NCBI GenBank assembly: GCA_021323375.2
Contig: JAJPCT020000016.1
Location: 1-64,000 of the forward strand
Direction: 5' to 3'
DNA length: 64,000 nt
Source: Candidatus Wolframiiraptor gerlachensis
GTDB taxonomy: Archaea > Thermoproteota > Nitrososphaeria_A > Caldarchaeales > Wolframiiraptoraceae
In this document: positions 8,627-19,621 of the stretch, one piece after another
Numbering within the stretch: the stretch's first letter is position 1
Layout of the letters: every line of letters starts with the position of its first letter
The notes under the pieces: model-generated
Seen by the model: only the letters and a program-made list of their open reading frames with translations
Database searches by the model: none
What the model was told of the DNA's origin: nothing
Position numbers and translations under genes: made by a program

Positions 8627-10194
8627 AGCTCCATCAGCCTCCTGAACTCCTCATTAGTGTATACTGCCCCTATAACTCCACTCCTTATAGAGATTACCTT
8701 GTCACATAGAATGGCATACTCCTTCGGATCGTCGCTCACGAGAACCATCGCTATGCCATTCTTCTTCATCTCGAGTAAGACCTCGTATATTTCCTCTCTC
8801 GCCCCGACATCTATGCCTATCGTCGGGTCCTCGAGTATGAGTATCTTCGGGCTCTTCTCAAGCCACTTGCCGACTGACACCTTCTGCTTATTTCCTCCAC
8901 TTAACGAGTAACATTCGGTTTCTACACTTGGCGCCCTTATCTTAAGCTTCTTCATTATCTTGTCCGCCAACAATCTCTCTGCATTAAAGCTTATCACCGA
9001 GATTATCTTCAGTGGCTTCTTCGTGACTTTCTCAAAGTTCACTATTGACACATTCTTTCTTATAGGCCAGAAGAGGAAAAGCTCTTTCCCGGTCTCGCCT
9101 GAGAAATATCCTATGCCCAGCTTAACCCTTGCATAGGGTTCACTTTTTAGCTTAACTTCTTTGCCATCTACGAGGATCTTGCCAGTGTCGGCGGCTATCT
9201 CCCCGTATAGCGCCTTGGCTATCTCACTCTTACCGCATCCAGCTGGGCCAAATAGGCCTATGCACTCCCCCTCATGAAGGTCGAAGGAGATGTTTTCGAA
9301 GTAGCCCTTCTTCGTCAGGTTTTGCACAGATAAGACTATGCGTCTCCCTTCCACTGCGCCCACGCCATATACATATCTTGCCCATAAGTCATAGTAGGAT
9401 TCCCTTCCAACTATCTCCCTGAAGATCTGATCCTCGGTAATCTTCTCCGATGAAAGATCATGATGTGCGACCACCTTTCCATCCCTCAGCACATAGATAC
9501 GATCACTGAACTTCATCACTTCTGGGATTATGTGGGAGACGAAGATAAATGAGTTTGATTTCTTTAAGTTAAGAAGGTAATTAAATAGTTCGTCTCTCTC
9601 CTCAAGTGAGAGAGGGGCTGTCGGCTCGTCAAGTATTATAACTGGCGTTATCTCCGACCCGCCATCCATCCCTACCACTAACCTGACACTCAATATCGCT
9701 CGAGCTATCTCAACCATCTTCTGAGTCGATAGCGGAAGCTCATACATGCTACTTGCGAGATCGCATTTTAACCCAAGCTCCTCAAAAACGGATTTTGCTA
9801 AGCCGATTATTTTCCCGAGCTGTAGCCTCCCAAGCCTCGTAAACTTCTCCTCAAGGCCTAGAAACAGAAACTGATAAACCTTCAAATGTGGTATGACCCC
9901 CCTTTCCTGATAGACTATTGAGATTCCCCTACTAAGAGCATCTAAGGGGTCCTTCGGGAATGGGACTCTTCTCCCCATGTGATACATCTCTCCGCTGTCC
10001 GGCTGATAGACCCCAACTAAGATCTTCATTAAAGTGGATTTTCCGGCCCCATTCTCGCCAACAACACTCACTATTTCGTTTCTCCGAACCATAATGCTAA
10101 CATTGTCAAGCGCCCTAACAACTCTATCGAAAGTCTTGGAAACATTCCTGACTTCAATAATAGGGTCTGAAGCATTCATTACAGTCACACTCAC
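8623..10194 (-). CDS. Sugar ABC transporter ATP-binding protein with two NBDs (RbsA-like)
   Basis: Two Walker A-type sites (GENGAGKST, GPAGCGKSE) and SGGNKQKVSVGKWL signature. Confidence 0.92.
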   Translation of the reverse strand: MSVTVMNASDPIIEVRNVSKTFDRVVRALDNVSIMVRRNEIVSVVGENGAGKSTLMKILVGVYQPDSGEMYHMGRRVPFPKDPLDALSRGISIVYQERGVIPHLKVYQFLFLGLEEKFTRLGRLQLGKIIGLAKSVFEELGLKCDLASSMYELPLSTQKMVEIARAILSVRLVVGMDGGSEITPVIILDEPTAPLSLEERDELFNYLLNLKKSNSFIFVSHIIPEVMKFSDRIYVLRDGKVVAHHDLSSEKITEDQIFREIVGRESYYDLWARYVYGVGAVEGRRIVLSVQNLTKKGYFENISFDLHEGECIGLFGPAGCGKSEIAKALYGEIAADTGKILVDGKEVKLKSEPYARVKLGIGYFSGETGKELFLFWPIRKNVSIVNFEKVTKKPLKIISVISFNAERLLADKIMKKLKIRAPSVETECYSLSGGNKQKVSVGKWLEKSPKILILEDPTIGIDVGAREEIYEVLLEMKKNGIAMVLVSDDPKEYAILCDKVISIRSGVIGAVYTNEEFRRLMEL

Positions 10195-10261
10195 CCGAAG
10201 AATAAAAAGAAAATGAGAGTTAAAAAATATTTGGTGTATTTACTGTGTTCTATGGATGTCG

Positions 10262-11926
10262 CTAATCCCCGACCTTACCCCAGAGTGGCTCTAGCTTTAA
10301 TCCCTCGGCCTCAGCTGCCTTAATCTTCGCCTCGTTGTCGCTCCAAGTGTCCCAGTTGAGGTCGAGGAAGTACTTCATCGTTAATCCGAACTGCTTTCTG
10401 AAGGATTCGAGGTTCTCTCCCTTCGTCCTGTCCTCGGTGACTTTCATCCTGCCCATTAATGGCACATAATAGAAGTCGTTTGCTGTTAAGTAGTTCTTCG
10501 CATGCCTGTCGTATGTTAGATTAAGCTCCTTACACTTGCCAACAGACAGCGTCCTGAAGTCATATGGGTACAGTGTGGACGGATAGACTTCGCTGATCTT
10601 CAGGAAGTCTAGAAGCTTTGCTGCATCAACAACGATGAAGTTCGGGTGCCACCATAGGCCCGAGTTCTTAATAAGCTCCTCATTCTCCTCCTTGACGCCT
10701 GATGTTGATAGGTTTAGAACCGTTGTAACCCATGGTGACTGGACCATCTCATCTCTCAGCGGATATGAAGCTCCAGTGACTGCATCATATGTATCAGCAA
10801 CACGCTTTCCACCGAAGTACTGGAACTCGGTCAGCGAAGTAACGAACCAAGCGCCCTTGATCACCTCCTCAACACAGGCGACAATAGCATCCCTAGCGGC
10901 TGCAAAGGGTCCTATGTCAATCCCTCGCTCCTTGAATACTGAGACTGTGCCCATGGCCTGGTCATCATTGTGGCCCCAGACAGCTTCATAATCGGTTCTA
11001 ACGGCCAGCGCATCCTCTCCAGCCTTTCTGCCTCCTGGATAAGCCCACTCACCCCAATAGTGCCCAAGTAGCAGTATGAATGGATACCTTCTCCAAGCAA
11101 TCGAGATACCTTGGTTAATCAATGCTGTGGAGTCTGGGGCGATTGTCTTTGAGGACTGTACATGCAGGACCTTGCTCTTGCCATACTTCCTCATCTTCTC
11201 GAAGAGTAGTGTCATGCAGTGGAAGCTCATCTCATCAGACATCGTGCTGAACTCTAGGAACCAGTATGGACCCCTATCGCCGGGCAGTAGAGCCGGATCC
11301 CTGCACCATGCAGTAGCAGCAAACACCTTGTTAGCCTCACAAAGCCTGACTATCTCCTCCATAGCAGCGAGGGCTGGAGCCCAGTAAACGACACCCTTAG
11401 CTCCAGCCGCGATCAGGGAGTCCGTGGCCTCCACGGCCTTTAGGGCCTCAGCGCCAATCTCAATTCCCTTGAAGTCCAGCTCAAGCTGCTTGCATGCCTG
11501 ATCCGCGCCCTGATAATCGTATTTCGGCGCCTCTTGGGCCAAGGTCCAAGTAACATATCCCACGAGGAACTTCTCGCCCGGCTTGCCAGTGGCATATCTC
11601 TGAGCTAGCTCCCTCCTCATCTCCGCGAGGCCAGGAGCTACAGGAGCAGCCGTCACCGTAGTGGTAACGGTCTCCCTCACGGTCGTAGTGACAGTCCGCT
11701 CTGCAGCCGCCACCGTGGTAGTAACAGTCTCCCTTATAGTTGTCGGTACGGTTACTGTTTCGGCAGGAGCTGCCGGTTTCGCGAAATAACCGACAATCCC
11801 TCCTACTACAAGACCTGCGACTGCAGCTCCGGCTACCTTGGCAGCGGTCCCAACAGCCTTCCTCCGAGTCATCCTAGCCTTTAGCATATCCAACCTCTCA
11901 AAATTCTCCTTCTCCGACATACTCAT
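10262..11926 (-). CDS. Sugar ABC transporter substrate-binding protein, Tat-like leader
   Basis: TRRKAVGTAAKVAGAAVAGLVVGGIVGYF leader, TVTTTV-rich linker, periplasmic-binding-like domain; adjacent to transporter genes. Confidence 0.85.
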   Translation of the reverse strand: MSMSEKENFERLDMLKARMTRRKAVGTAAKVAGAAVAGLVVGGIVGYFAKPAAPAETVTVPTTIRETVTTTVAAAERTVTTTVRETVTTTVTAAPVAPGLAEMRRELAQRYATGKPGEKFLVGYVTWTLAQEAPKYDYQGADQACKQLELDFKGIEIGAEALKAVEATDSLIAAGAKGVVYWAPALAAMEEIVRLCEANKVFAATAWCRDPALLPGDRGPYWFLEFSTMSDEMSFHCMTLLFEKMRKYGKSKVLHVQSSKTIAPDSTALINQGISIAWRRYPFILLLGHYWGEWAYPGGRKAGEDALAVRTDYEAVWGHNDDQAMGTVSVFKERGIDIGPFAAARDAIVACVEEVIKGAWFVTSLTEFQYFGGKRVADTYDAVTGASYPLRDEMVQSPWVTTVLNLSTSGVKEENEELIKNSGLWWHPNFIVVDAAKLLDFLKISEVYPSTLYPYDFRTLSVGKCKELNLTYDRHAKNYLTANDFYYVPLMGRMKVTEDRTKGENLESFRKQFGLTMKYFLDLNWDTWSDNEAKIKAAEAEGLKLEPLWGKVGD

Positions 11927-12147
11927 TTTCTCACATAGAATGCGAGATCAACCAAGAAATAAAGCTTTCTAACGCATAATGTTATGCCTGCGTTATCTAA
12001 TGACCATGCAGTAGATGCTTAACCAACCTAATTGAATTAATTCAATCAAGCAAGTATGGGTCTTATTAACGTTAAGCTCGGTTTTCATTTAATTTATGCG
12101 GGAGGAAGACATACATTTAGATTGGAGTAGTTTCTTATCTATGTTTT

Positions 12148-13788
12148 GTGGATGACCTGATGTCTGAAAGAAGTTATATAATTCGTAATCCCTTCTTGCT
12201 ACATCGTGAGGGTGTTCTTAGGTCTCGGGGTGAGAAGGCCAGGGAGGGGAATATTAGGGTGGCTAAGACTATGGCCGAGTTTCTGAGGAGTTCTCTGGGG
12301 CCTATGGGCATGGGCAAGCTTATGATAAACAAGTTCGGCGATACCGCTGTTACGAGAGATGGCGCAGTTATACTTGATATGATGGATGTATATCACCCGG
12401 TTGCCAAGTTTTTGAAAGAGGCCGCCAAGAGTATTGAAAGTAGCGTCGGAGATGGAACGAAGACGACAATAATATTGGTTGGAGAGCTTGTAAAGCGAGC
12501 TGAAAGGTTGCTCCAGAGCAGGATACAGCCAGGGGTCATAGTTAGTGGATACAAGAGGGCATGCGAGATAGCCTTAAGATGTATGAAAGGTCTTTCCAAG
12601 ACGTTTGATATAAGTGACCTAGAGATAATGAGGAAGATCGTAAGGAATATGATTGGCACAAGGGGAATTGAGGGCGCTGTTGATCACCTCACCAATCTCG
12701 TTACTGAGGCCATAAATATCGTAATTGAGTTCAGGGGTGGTAAGGCTATCATAGACAAGGACTTGGTTCATATAATCAAGAAGCCTGGGAAGGACATCTT
12801 GGAAAGTGAACTTATCAGGGGAGTCATTATTGATAAGAGGCTAGCGCATCCGATGATGCCTAAAAGAGTTGTCGGAGCAAGGGTTGCTGTCCTCGATATG
12901 GCCTTGAAGGTTGATCCGTTTAAGCATCTTCAGCCATATAAAAGAGAAATACATGTTTACAGGAATGGGCTGGTTAAGAGATTCCTCGAGGAGGAAGATG
13001 AGATCGAGAAGAATTTTGTTAGGCGAATAGTCTCCACTGGGGCAAATGTAGTCATTTGTAGAAAGCGCATCGGAAGAGTAGCGAAGCATGAGTTTGCGAA
13101 GGCTGGGGTTATGGCTGTTGAAAGGCTTCTCAAGGATGAGCGGATAGAGCCTATTATAAGAGCTACGGGCGCTGTGAGGGTTGCGAATCTTCAAGATCTC
13201 AGGGAAGAAGATTTAGGACATGCAGACTTAGTTGAGGAGCGAAAGATCGGAGGAGACCGTATGATAGTTATTGAAGGAGGTAAGGCCTCTAAGGTGGCCA
13301 CGATACTTTTGAGGGGTGACCCACATCAAGCAGATGAGGTGGAGCGCGCTATAAAGGATGCCGTGGTCATGGTCTCCAACCTCGTCAATGAGCCAGCATA
13401 TGTTCCCGGAGGGGGAGCAATCGAGGAGGCTCTCTCGATATTTGTTAGAAATGAGTCGCTCAAGTATTCGGGGAAGGAGCAAATCGCGATGCAAGCATTT
13501 GCCAATTCTCTAGAGGCTATACCTGTATTACTGGCCCGCAATTCTGGGCTCGATCCAACGAACATAGTAACAGAGCTAAGAACAAAACATGTTGAAGGTA
13601 TGCACGAGTATGGGATAGACGTTTACTCCAAAGGTATTGTAAATACCATTGAGGCCGGCTTAATAGAGCCCCTAGTAGTCAAAGAACAGGTCTTGAAAAC
13701 TTGCACGGAAGTTGCCTCGGCAATAATCAGAATAGATGATGTAATTGATAGGAGATACGCAAAAAGGCATCGAGGAGAGATTCCTTAA
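12148..13788 (+). CDS. Thermosome subunit (group II chaperonin), divergent
   Basis: LGPMGMGKLM, TRDGAVIL, GDGTKTTIILVGEL, VPGGGAIEEALS. Confidence 0.9.
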   Translation: MDDLMSERSYIIRNPFLLHREGVLRSRGEKAREGNIRVAKTMAEFLRSSLGPMGMGKLMINKFGDTAVTRDGAVILDMMDVYHPVAKFLKEAAKSIESSVGDGTKTTIILVGELVKRAERLLQSRIQPGVIVSGYKRACEIALRCMKGLSKTFDISDLEIMRKIVRNMIGTRGIEGAVDHLTNLVTEAINIVIEFRGGKAIIDKDLVHIIKKPGKDILESELIRGVIIDKRLAHPMMPKRVVGARVAVLDMALKVDPFKHLQPYKREIHVYRNGLVKRFLEEEDEIEKNFVRRIVSTGANVVICRKRIGRVAKHEFAKAGVMAVERLLKDERIEPIIRATGAVRVANLQDLREEDLGHADLVEERKIGGDRMIVIEGGKASKVATILLRGDPHQADEVERAIKDAVVMVSNLVNEPAYVPGGGAIEEALSIFVRNESLKYSGKEQIAMQAFANSLEAIPVLLARNSGLDPTNIVTELRTKHVEGMHEYGIDVYSKGIVNTIEAGLIEPLVVKEQVLKTCTEVASAIIRIDDVIDRRYAKRHRGEIP

Positions 13789-13866
13789 GCCCGCTAATAG
13801 CTTGGACTTCACGCATGCATAACGTTTATTTCCCATCACAACATCTAAGATTCTTGATGAGATGTC

Positions 13867-15417
13867 ATGTCACCCCAGTATTTCATTGGAGTTGATATAG
13901 GAACCGCTGGGACAAAGGCAACTATAATCGATGAGGAGGGAAGGCAGCTTGCTATAGCCTACGAAGAATCCAAGCTCTATTATCCAAGGGTGGGCTGGGT
14001 TGAGCAGAAGCCTGAAGACTTCTACTCCTCAGCCGTAAATACTGTAAGGGAGATATTGAAGAAGTCACAGGTGGATCCAAAAGATGTTGCCTCTATAGCC
14101 TTTAGCGGTCAGATGGCCGGGATACTAGGCATAGATAAAAACTGGGATCCCGTGATTCCCTATGACTCATGGCTTGATATAAGATGTAAGAAGTACATTG
14201 ATATGCTTGCGGAGAAATATGCTGACCTTTTGATAGAGGTTACCGGTGTTCCACCCACAGTTGATCATCTTCCTAAGATGATGTGGTGGAAGCATGAGAG
14301 GCCCGAGATATTCGAGAGGATCTATAAGTTCACTGTTCCAGCGGTGTATGTTGCGGGCAGATTTGCCGGGCTTAGGGGGGATGATGCCTTCTACGACTAC
14401 ACATATGTCACCTTCACGGGGCTGTTCGATATCAGGCGGATGGAGTGGTCTGAGGAACTCAGTAAAACCTTTGATCTCCCACTTGATAAGCTTCCAAGAG
14501 TGGTGAAGCCTTGGGATATCGTAGGAGAGCTAACATCGGAGGAGGCAGGGAGACTAGGCCTCGTTAAAGGAATACCTGTAGTTGCTGGAGCGGGCGATGG
14601 CATGGCATGCTCCCTCGGAGCAGGACTTACGGAGCCCGGAATATGCCTCGACATAGCTGGAACAGCCTCAGCGTTCTATGTGTCGGTCGACACGATAGTG
14701 CCTGACACAAAGTATAAGACACTGCTCCATCTTAAGTCTGTTGTTCCAGAGTTATGGAATATCGGCGCATATATCAACGGTGGAGGCCTATGTCTTAGAT
14801 GGTTTAGAGACGAGATCGCAAAAGATGTTAAGATTGAGGCCGAGAAGAGGGGCATAGACCCGTATAAGCTGTTAGATGAAATGGCCTCAAAGGTTCCCGA
14901 GGGATCGGAGGGCCTCTTCTTCATACCGCATCTTGGTGGAAGGGCCTACCCGTATAACCCTAGGCTACGCGGCCTATGGATAGGATACACTTGGAAGCAT
15001 ACCATGGCACATTTCTACAGGTCGATTCTCGAGGGAATAGCCTACGAATATCATCACTACCTAAGGATATTGAGAGAACTCTTGAGAAATGTGAAGATCA
15101 CAGAGGTTAGGGGTATAGGTGGTGGGAGCAAAAGTCTGATCTGGAGTCAGATTAAAGCCGATATACTTGGAGTGCCATATGTCTTGCTGAACCAAGAGGA
15201 GTTCGCCGCGTTAGCCCTTGCGGTTATTGGTGGATACGCGGTTAAGGCCTTTAAGGACTACAAGAGGACAATAAACGAGTGGGTGAAGCCCGTTAAGCGA
15301 ATAGAGCCGAGAATGGACATTCATGAGAAATATCTACGGTATGCGGAGTTCTATGAAAAGCTGATCGTGAAATCGGATCTCCTCTTCGAGGGGCATGAAC
15401 GACTAGTCGAAGAATAG
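13867..15417 (+). CDS. FGGY-family carbohydrate kinase (xylulokinase-like)
   Basis: GVDIGTAGTKATIID N-terminus, GAGDGMACSLGAGL, GIGGGSKSLIWSQIKADILG. Confidence 0.9.
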   Translation: MSPQYFIGVDIGTAGTKATIIDEEGRQLAIAYEESKLYYPRVGWVEQKPEDFYSSAVNTVREILKKSQVDPKDVASIAFSGQMAGILGIDKNWDPVIPYDSWLDIRCKKYIDMLAEKYADLLIEVTGVPPTVDHLPKMMWWKHERPEIFERIYKFTVPAVYVAGRFAGLRGDDAFYDYTYVTFTGLFDIRRMEWSEELSKTFDLPLDKLPRVVKPWDIVGELTSEEAGRLGLVKGIPVVAGAGDGMACSLGAGLTEPGICLDIAGTASAFYVSVDTIVPDTKYKTLLHLKSVVPELWNIGAYINGGGLCLRWFRDEIAKDVKIEAEKRGIDPYKLLDEMASKVPEGSEGLFFIPHLGGRAYPYNPRLRGLWIGYTWKHTMAHFYRSILEGIAYEYHHYLRILRELLRNVKITEVRGIGGGSKSLIWSQIKADILGVPYVLLNQEEFAALALAVIGGYAVKAFKDYKRTINEWVKPVKRIEPRMDIHEKYLRYAEFYEKLIVKSDLLFEGHERLVEE

Positions 15418-15576
15418 TCCTTTGTTCCTTCATTATGGACGAGGCTGGAGTCGCCATGGAGAAAATGTTTATCATTTTTCGCGGGATTCTAATAACATAT
15501 CTCTAAGTTTATGACCTAGGATATAGAGGGAATATTTATCACTAGGAGGTTAGCGGTCATCTCACGGTGAAAGATT

Positions 15577-17439
15577 ATGGTATCTACAGATGCTCAGAAG
15601 TGGAAGGGGGTCATGGGAAGACTTCTGAGGATAAATCTCTCGACCGGGAAGATTACAGTTGAGGATATCCACCTCCCCTGGATTCAGAAGTACTTGGGTG
15701 GTAGGGGGCTTGCAGCGAGATACTATTATGAGGAAGTTGAACCGAATGTTGACCCATTATCTCCGGAGAATAAGCTGATATTCATGAACGGGATAATGAC
15801 AGGCGTTCCGGCCTTCGGCTCGACAAAGTCGTATATTGTCTCGAAGTCTCCTCTTACTGGGCACTATTCAGTAACGAATGCTGGTGGATATTTTGGCGCC
15901 CATTTGAAGTGGGCTGGATATGATGGTATTATTATCGAGGGCAGGGCTAGCAGCCCCGTGTACATCTCGATAGTGGATGAGAATGTCGAGGTAAGAGATG
16001 CGAGTAGCGTTTGGGGGATGAAGACTACTGAGGCTCAGGATGCGATTAGGGAGGAGGTTGGCGATAAGCGGGCCTCTGTCGCCTGCATCGGCCCAGCAGG
16101 TGAGAAGCTATCGAGAATTGCGTCGGTCATGGTTGATCATTCAAGTCGTAGGGGAGGGGCCTTTGGGAGGGGCGGATTCGGCGCCATCATGGGTTCAAAA
16201 AACCTGAAAGGGATTGCCGTTCTCGGGACAAAAAGTGTGGAGCTCGCGGATCCAGATAGCTTACGAAGCTACCTGAAGGAGCATATTAAGGAGCTTAAGG
16301 AGACGACTGGAAACCACACAAAATATGGTACGCTCCAGTATACTGGGCCGCTCTATGAACTTGGAGCATACCCGCTTATGAACTTCACTAGGACGAGGGT
16401 TGATGACGAGTCTCTAATGAGGGATCTCTACGCTGAGGTTATGAGGAGCTGCTACCTCGCTAAGGATGTCGCGTGCGCGAACTGTCCAGTTGCTTGTGGA
16501 AAGTTTTTGGAGGTGAGGGAGGGGCCTTGGAGAGGTGCAAAGTGCAAGGTGGAGTATGAGACTCTTTGGTCACTCGGCCCCCATTGTGGAGTCTTCGATT
16601 ACAACGCCATAATAGCTGCTCACCAGCTAGTTGATGAGTATGGTTTTGACGGGATATCAGCTGGTTATACCGTCGGATTCGCCATGGAACTCTATGAACG
16701 CGGCATAATAGATAAGGAGTTCACTGGGGGCATTGATCTGAGGTTTGGGAATGGCGAGGCTGAGATCCAGCTGCTTGAGCTCATGGGTGAGAGGAGGGGT
16801 GTTGGGGAGATCTTCGCAGACGGCTCCGTCGCCGCTGCTGAGAGAATTGGAAAGGGCTCGATAAAGTATGTTATGCACGTTAAAAGGCAGGAGTTCGCCG
16901 CATACGAGCCGAGAGCATTCTATGGCATCGGGCTGGCTTATGCGACCTCCTCAAGGGGCGCCTGCCATAATGTCGGTGGCTGGACCATCAGGGATGAGCT
17001 CCTCAAGCCGAAAATTGATAGATTCGCCATCAAAGGCAAGGGCTCGCTTGTCAAGACCCTTCAAGATGTCAGAGCATACATAGACTCGATCGCGTTATGC
17101 ACGATACCAAGGCGGTCGCTAAACCTTACAGACGATCCAAGCCCCGAGGTCGTAAACTATGTCACGGGCGCTGGGCTTACTGGAAGAGATCTCATAATAG
17201 CGGGGGAGAGGGTTTACACACTTGAGAGAGTGATCCTGAATCGCGAGGGCATAACTAGGAAGGATGACATACTACCGCCTAGGATAATGTATGAGCCGGT
17301 GCCGGATGGGCCTGCTAAGGGTCATAGAATCTCACCCGCGATGCTCGACTTCATGCTCGATGAGTATTATGAGGCGAGAGGCTGGGACTCTAATGGTGTT
17401 GTGAGGGAAGAGACTAAGAGGAGGCTCGAGATAATCTAA
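15577..17439 (+). CDS. Tungsten-type aldehyde:ferredoxin oxidoreductase
   Basis: GGRGLAARYYYEEV, NAGGYFGAHLKWAGYDGIIIEGRA, CANCPVACGK. Confidence 0.95.
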   Translation: MVSTDAQKWKGVMGRLLRINLSTGKITVEDIHLPWIQKYLGGRGLAARYYYEEVEPNVDPLSPENKLIFMNGIMTGVPAFGSTKSYIVSKSPLTGHYSVTNAGGYFGAHLKWAGYDGIIIEGRASSPVYISIVDENVEVRDASSVWGMKTTEAQDAIREEVGDKRASVACIGPAGEKLSRIASVMVDHSSRRGGAFGRGGFGAIMGSKNLKGIAVLGTKSVELADPDSLRSYLKEHIKELKETTGNHTKYGTLQYTGPLYELGAYPLMNFTRTRVDDESLMRDLYAEVMRSCYLAKDVACANCPVACGKFLEVREGPWRGAKCKVEYETLWSLGPHCGVFDYNAIIAAHQLVDEYGFDGISAGYTVGFAMELYERGIIDKEFTGGIDLRFGNGEAEIQLLELMGERRGVGEIFADGSVAAAERIGKGSIKYVMHVKRQEFAAYEPRAFYGIGLAYATSSRGACHNVGGWTIRDELLKPKIDRFAIKGKGSLVKTLQDVRAYIDSIALCTIPRRSLNLTDDPSPEVVNYVTGAGLTGRDLIIAGERVYTLERVILNREGITRKDDILPPRIMYEPVPDGPAKGHRISPAMLDFMLDEYYEARGWDSNGVVREETKRRLEII

Positions 17440-17445
17440 TGCGAG

Positions 17446-18042
17446 GTGGATGAGATGGGCTCGGAATTCCCATCAAGGGCAATCACCATAGATCTGAAGA
17501 GTTTTGTGATGACCCCTGCTACCCGCAAGAGGGAGGTTAGGCTCAGCGAGCTGAAGGACTACTTTAGCGATCCTGAGGCCGCCGATAAAATCCTCTCATC
17601 CGGCAGGGATCCGATAGTCTACGAGTATTACGAGTATGTTGTCGAGGAGTCCACAGGCCATTTAAGCCTCGGGTTGACGATAATTTATCCGGGGAAGGTT
17701 GGGAAGGAGTATTTCATGACTAGAGGACACTTCCATCTAAAGCCTGCCGCAGAGTTCTATTACGGGATTCGTGGTAAGGGAATGCTCTTAATACAGAGCG
17801 AGGATGGCAGGGTGGAGTATGTTGAGCTTAGACCCGGGGTTATCGGCTATGTTCCGCCAGGCTGGGGTCATAGAACGATAAACACGGGCAGGGGTAAGTT
17901 CGTGTTCTTCTTCGCCTATCCATCGGACGCGGGCCACGATTATGGGATAGTGAAGGAGAAGGGATTTGCGAAGATAGTCATTGAGGAGAAGGGTAAGCCG
18001 AAGGTTGTAGACAACCCCAAATATGCCAGCTCAACAATCTAG
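17446..18042 (+). CDS. Cupin-type glucose-6-phosphate isomerase
   Basis: YFMTRGHFHLKPAAEFYYGIRGKGMLL...YVPPGWGHRTINTG. Confidence 0.88.
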   Translation: MDEMGSEFPSRAITIDLKSFVMTPATRKREVRLSELKDYFSDPEAADKILSSGRDPIVYEYYEYVVEESTGHLSLGLTIIYPGKVGKEYFMTRGHFHLKPAAEFYYGIRGKGMLLIQSEDGRVEYVELRPGVIGYVPPGWGHRTINTGRGKFVFFFAYPSDAGHDYGIVKEKGFAKIVIEEKGKPKVVDNPKYASSTI

Positions 18043-18086
18043 ATGTGTTCCCTATTTTCTTCTGAATCTAGCTTCGATTTTTATTT

Positions 18087-19118
18087 CTAAGGCTTTATCA
18101 GTACTCTAAGGCCTTCTCCTCTTAGCGTTGTCGAGAATGCTTCTAGGCCTTCTTTTAGCCCGAATATGTGGGTTATCAGGGGCTTAACATCGATAACTCC
18201 GGCCGCGACCAGTTCTAGAGTTTTCCTGAACTCATATGGTGTCTGCATCGATGTCCCGAGGACAACTATCTGCTTATAGTGTATGATGTTCGTATTTATC
18301 GGAACTTCCTCTTTTCCGGCTGGCAGGCCCGCGAAAAAGTTGACTCTCCCGCCCCTCGAAACTATTTTCAGCGCATCCTTCTGCGCGGCACCGACGCCAA
18401 CAGCAACTATAACCGCATCAGCTCCCTTGCCTCCCGTTATCTCCATCACCCTCTTCTCGATATCCTCCTTGGCCGAATTTATCACATAATCCGCCCCAAA
18501 CTTCGCCGCGATCTCGAGCCTCCTCTCATCAATCTCGCTCATGATAACCTTCGCCGCTCCAAATGCTTTTGCAAGCTTCAGGTGCATGAGCCCTATCGGA
18601 CCTGCGCCTATTATCGCGACCACGTCGCCCGGCCCTATCATGAGCTTCCTCTGGCCTCGGAAGCAGGCTGCAAGTGGCTCAACCAGCGAGGCCTCCTCAT
18701 AACTAAGATGACTAGGTATCTCGAGAACGCCTCCAACCTCGAATGCTTGGCCAGGAATGGCTACATACTCCGCAAATGACCCATCAACATCGATACCTAT
18801 TGCATATCTACTTGGACATAGAACATGCTCTCCCTCAAGGCAATATTCGCATCTGCCGCAGAAGATGTTTGGATTGACAACAACACGCTTACCAACATAT
18901 TCTCGATACTTCTCGCTCGCCTCAACAATCTCTCCAGCAAACTCGTGGCCTAGTGTTATGGGAATTTTGGTCCTAGCGCCAGTCGTATAGGCCTTTATAT
19001 CCGTCGCGCAGATTCCAGTGGCCTTAACCCTGAGTATAGCTCCATCACCCTCAAGCTTCGGCACATCAACATCCTCAAGCCTGAGATCCTCCTTACCATA
19101 AAGCCTCAACGCCAACAT
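18087..19118 (-). CDS. Zinc-dependent medium-chain alcohol/polyol/threonine dehydrogenase
   Basis: GHEFAGEIVE, NPNIFCGRCEYCLEGEHVLC, GAGPIGLMHLKLAKAFGA. Confidence 0.9.
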   Translation of the reverse strand: MLALRLYGKEDLRLEDVDVPKLEGDGAILRVKATGICATDIKAYTTGARTKIPITLGHEFAGEIVEASEKYREYVGKRVVVNPNIFCGRCEYCLEGEHVLCPSRYAIGIDVDGSFAEYVAIPGQAFEVGGVLEIPSHLSYEEASLVEPLAACFRGQRKLMIGPGDVVAIIGAGPIGLMHLKLAKAFGAAKVIMSEIDERRLEIAAKFGADYVINSAKEDIEKRVMEITGGKGADAVIVAVGVGAAQKDALKIVSRGGRVNFFAGLPAGKEEVPINTNIIHYKQIVVLGTSMQTPYEFRKTLELVAAGVIDVKPLITHIFGLKEGLEAFSTTLRGEGLRVLIKP

Positions 19119-19194
19119 ATCTAATCCGCACTTTCCACGGAGGACGCCTCTTAAAAGAATTTCGAAAGAATATAGAAAGCAGAAGCATCTTCAA

Positions 19195-19255
19195 GACCGC
19201 GCTCATAGGCCTCGAAAACACTTTCGCCTAGATAGTAAGCGCCCCTCGTGGACCC
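19195..19255 (-). other. 3' arm of pre-23S rRNA processing stem
   Basis: 19195-19215 GACCGCGCTCATAGGCCTCGA is the exact reverse complement of 23038-23058; 19231-19245 GATAGTAAGCGCCCC is the reverse complement of 23009-23023; outer and inner helices join these. Confidence 0.88.
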
Positions 19256-19589
19256 CTCGGGCGATTGGGAGTGGCGGGCTGAGGGCGTCCGGCACAAAGG
19301 CCTCCGCCCTTACACCCCCACCCCATCAACCCCCTCTTCTAGGGGAGCCCTCGTCGAGGGCCGAGGCCCGTCGCCGGGCCCCATGGCCCTCGATTGGCCG
19401 CCTGGTCTCGGGAGCGGCTTCGGGCTTAGATGCTTTCAGCCCTTATCCGCTGGGGCGCGGGTGCCCGGCGTCCCCCTGTAGGAGGACCGGTACCCCGTTG
19501 GCCCCGGCGCTCCGTTCCTCTCGTACTAGGAGCACCTTCCCCTCAGGCGGCCACCGCCCCCGGCAGGTAGAATCCGACCTGCCTCACGG

Positions 19590-19621
<32 letters not shown>

